Made by a program: the position numbers and the translations under genes. The notes under the pieces are model-generated. The model did not search any database. It was not told the DNA's origin and worked only from the letters and a program-made list of their open reading frames with translations. A DNA stretch of 64,000 bases from an uncultured Clostridia bacterium (GTDB lineage: Bacteria; Bacillota; Clostridia; TANB77; CAG-508), in assembly GCA_947385375.1 (NCBI GenBank), contig CANDKR010000004.1, positions 62,001 to 126,000 of the forward strand. Reading direction: 5' to 3'. This document shows, piece by piece, positions 63,551-64,000 of this stretch (position 1 is the stretch's first letter; the number at the start of each line of letters is the position of its first letter).

Positions 63551-64000
63551 ATGGAGTTAGTTAAGAATATTTTCTTTAATACAGATAAATTAACGCCAAA
63601 TAATAAAGTAAAAATCTCATATACAGGTAAGTTTTTTCAAGATGGTTCTACTGATGTTTTCATTAGATATGGTTTCGGTGAAAACTGGGAACATCTTGTT
63701 GAAGCTGGGATGGTTAAAAGTGAATTAGGCTTTCAAATCGAATTAGAATTGGAAGATAATACAACTTTTAATTTTTGTTTCAAAAACGGTAAAAATGAGT
63801 GGGATAATAATGGCGGAGAGAATTACATATTTACAATTGAACACCCTGACACAGCCTTAATTTCTACAAATTCAGACGAATTCGGCTTAATTAGACCTAG
63901 AAAACTTAGAAAGTCTTATTTGTATTCTAAAAAAATTAGGCTTGCAATTTATAAAATGCTTATTATTATACCAAGACTTATTTCAGGTAATTTCAGAAGA
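63551..64000 (+). CDS. Carbohydrate-binding-module protein, 5' part only
   Basis: An open frame begins at ATG 63551, with GAGGAG 9 bases upstream, and runs off the window end (150 codons seen). The first 100 residues resemble a CBM25/CBM53-type starch-binding module: YGFGENWEHL, FNFCFKNGKNEWDNNGGENYIF. After that the sequence becomes basic (RPRKLRKSYLYSKKIRLAIYK). No signal peptide is seen, so the protein is probably cytoplasmic, perhaps a glycogen-associated enzyme whose catalytic part lies beyond the window. Confidence 0.75.
   Translation, partial: MELVKNIFFNTDKLTPNNKVKISYTGKFFQDGSTDVFIRYGFGENWEHLVEAGMVKSELGFQIELELEDNTTFNFCFKNGKNEWDNNGGENYIFTIEHPDTALISTNSDEFGLIRPRKLRKSYLYSKKIRLAIYKMLIIIPRLISGNFRR

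Overview
The window is AT-rich DNA from a low-GC, spore-forming Firmicute, most likely an uncultured gut-type member of the Clostridia. Evidence seen here: spoIIE, two CotF-like spore coat genes, G5/3D and VanW-G5 wall proteins, an mreBCD-PBP2-minC cluster, strong AGGAGG ribosome binding sites and consensus sigma-A promoters. Species assignment is not possible from sequence reading alone.

Region 1 (1-15.3 kb, all minus strand) holds a YabE-like wall protein, htpX-lemA, a membrane-anchored cohesin-like protein beside a secreted leucine-rich-repeat protein that ends in a type I dockerin, an operon of WG-repeat protein, tail-anchored unknown protein, acpS and tatD, and spoIIE. Region 2 (15.3-42.6 kb) is a surface-protein island: two tandem two-gene operons of giant secreted, membrane-anchored proteins (1919+3010 aa and 1701+2300 aa). 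They are paralogous pairs, A-B and A'-B'. The B proteins carry N-terminal Cys/Gln signatures of thioester (TED) adhesion domains, Cys/His-rich insertions and many Cna-B/SdrD-B-like modules. The A proteins are built from DUF11-like and SdrD-B modules. A bipartite conserved intergenic element precedes both operons and also the dockerin gene, which suggests one surface regulon.

Region 3 (42.8-49 kb) is the cell-shape and division operon: DUF4321 gene, mreB, mreC, mreD, a frameshifted mrdA (PBP2), then minC. Two small unknown genes occupy the place where minD would be expected. Region 4 (49-54.2 kb) has a small MecA-like protein, an M23 endopeptidase, two spore coat genes, and a polysaccharide regulation pair (Wzz/BY-kinase fusion and PHP phosphatase) headed by an unannotated 45-codon gene.

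Region 5 (54.2-64 kb) is accessory in character. It has tRNA-Lys(CTT), an AbiE toxin-antitoxin pair with a perfect operator palindrome over its promoter, a small Cys4 protein and an FTR-like protein divergent from a radical SAM/SPASM-PPOX flavoprotein operon, two unknown genes, an HD-GYP-like protein without the GYP motif, a VanW/G5 protein, an XRE-S24 regulator lacking the catalytic lysine, and the start of a carbohydrate-binding-module protein cut by the window end. The first 59 bases show nothing that can be called.
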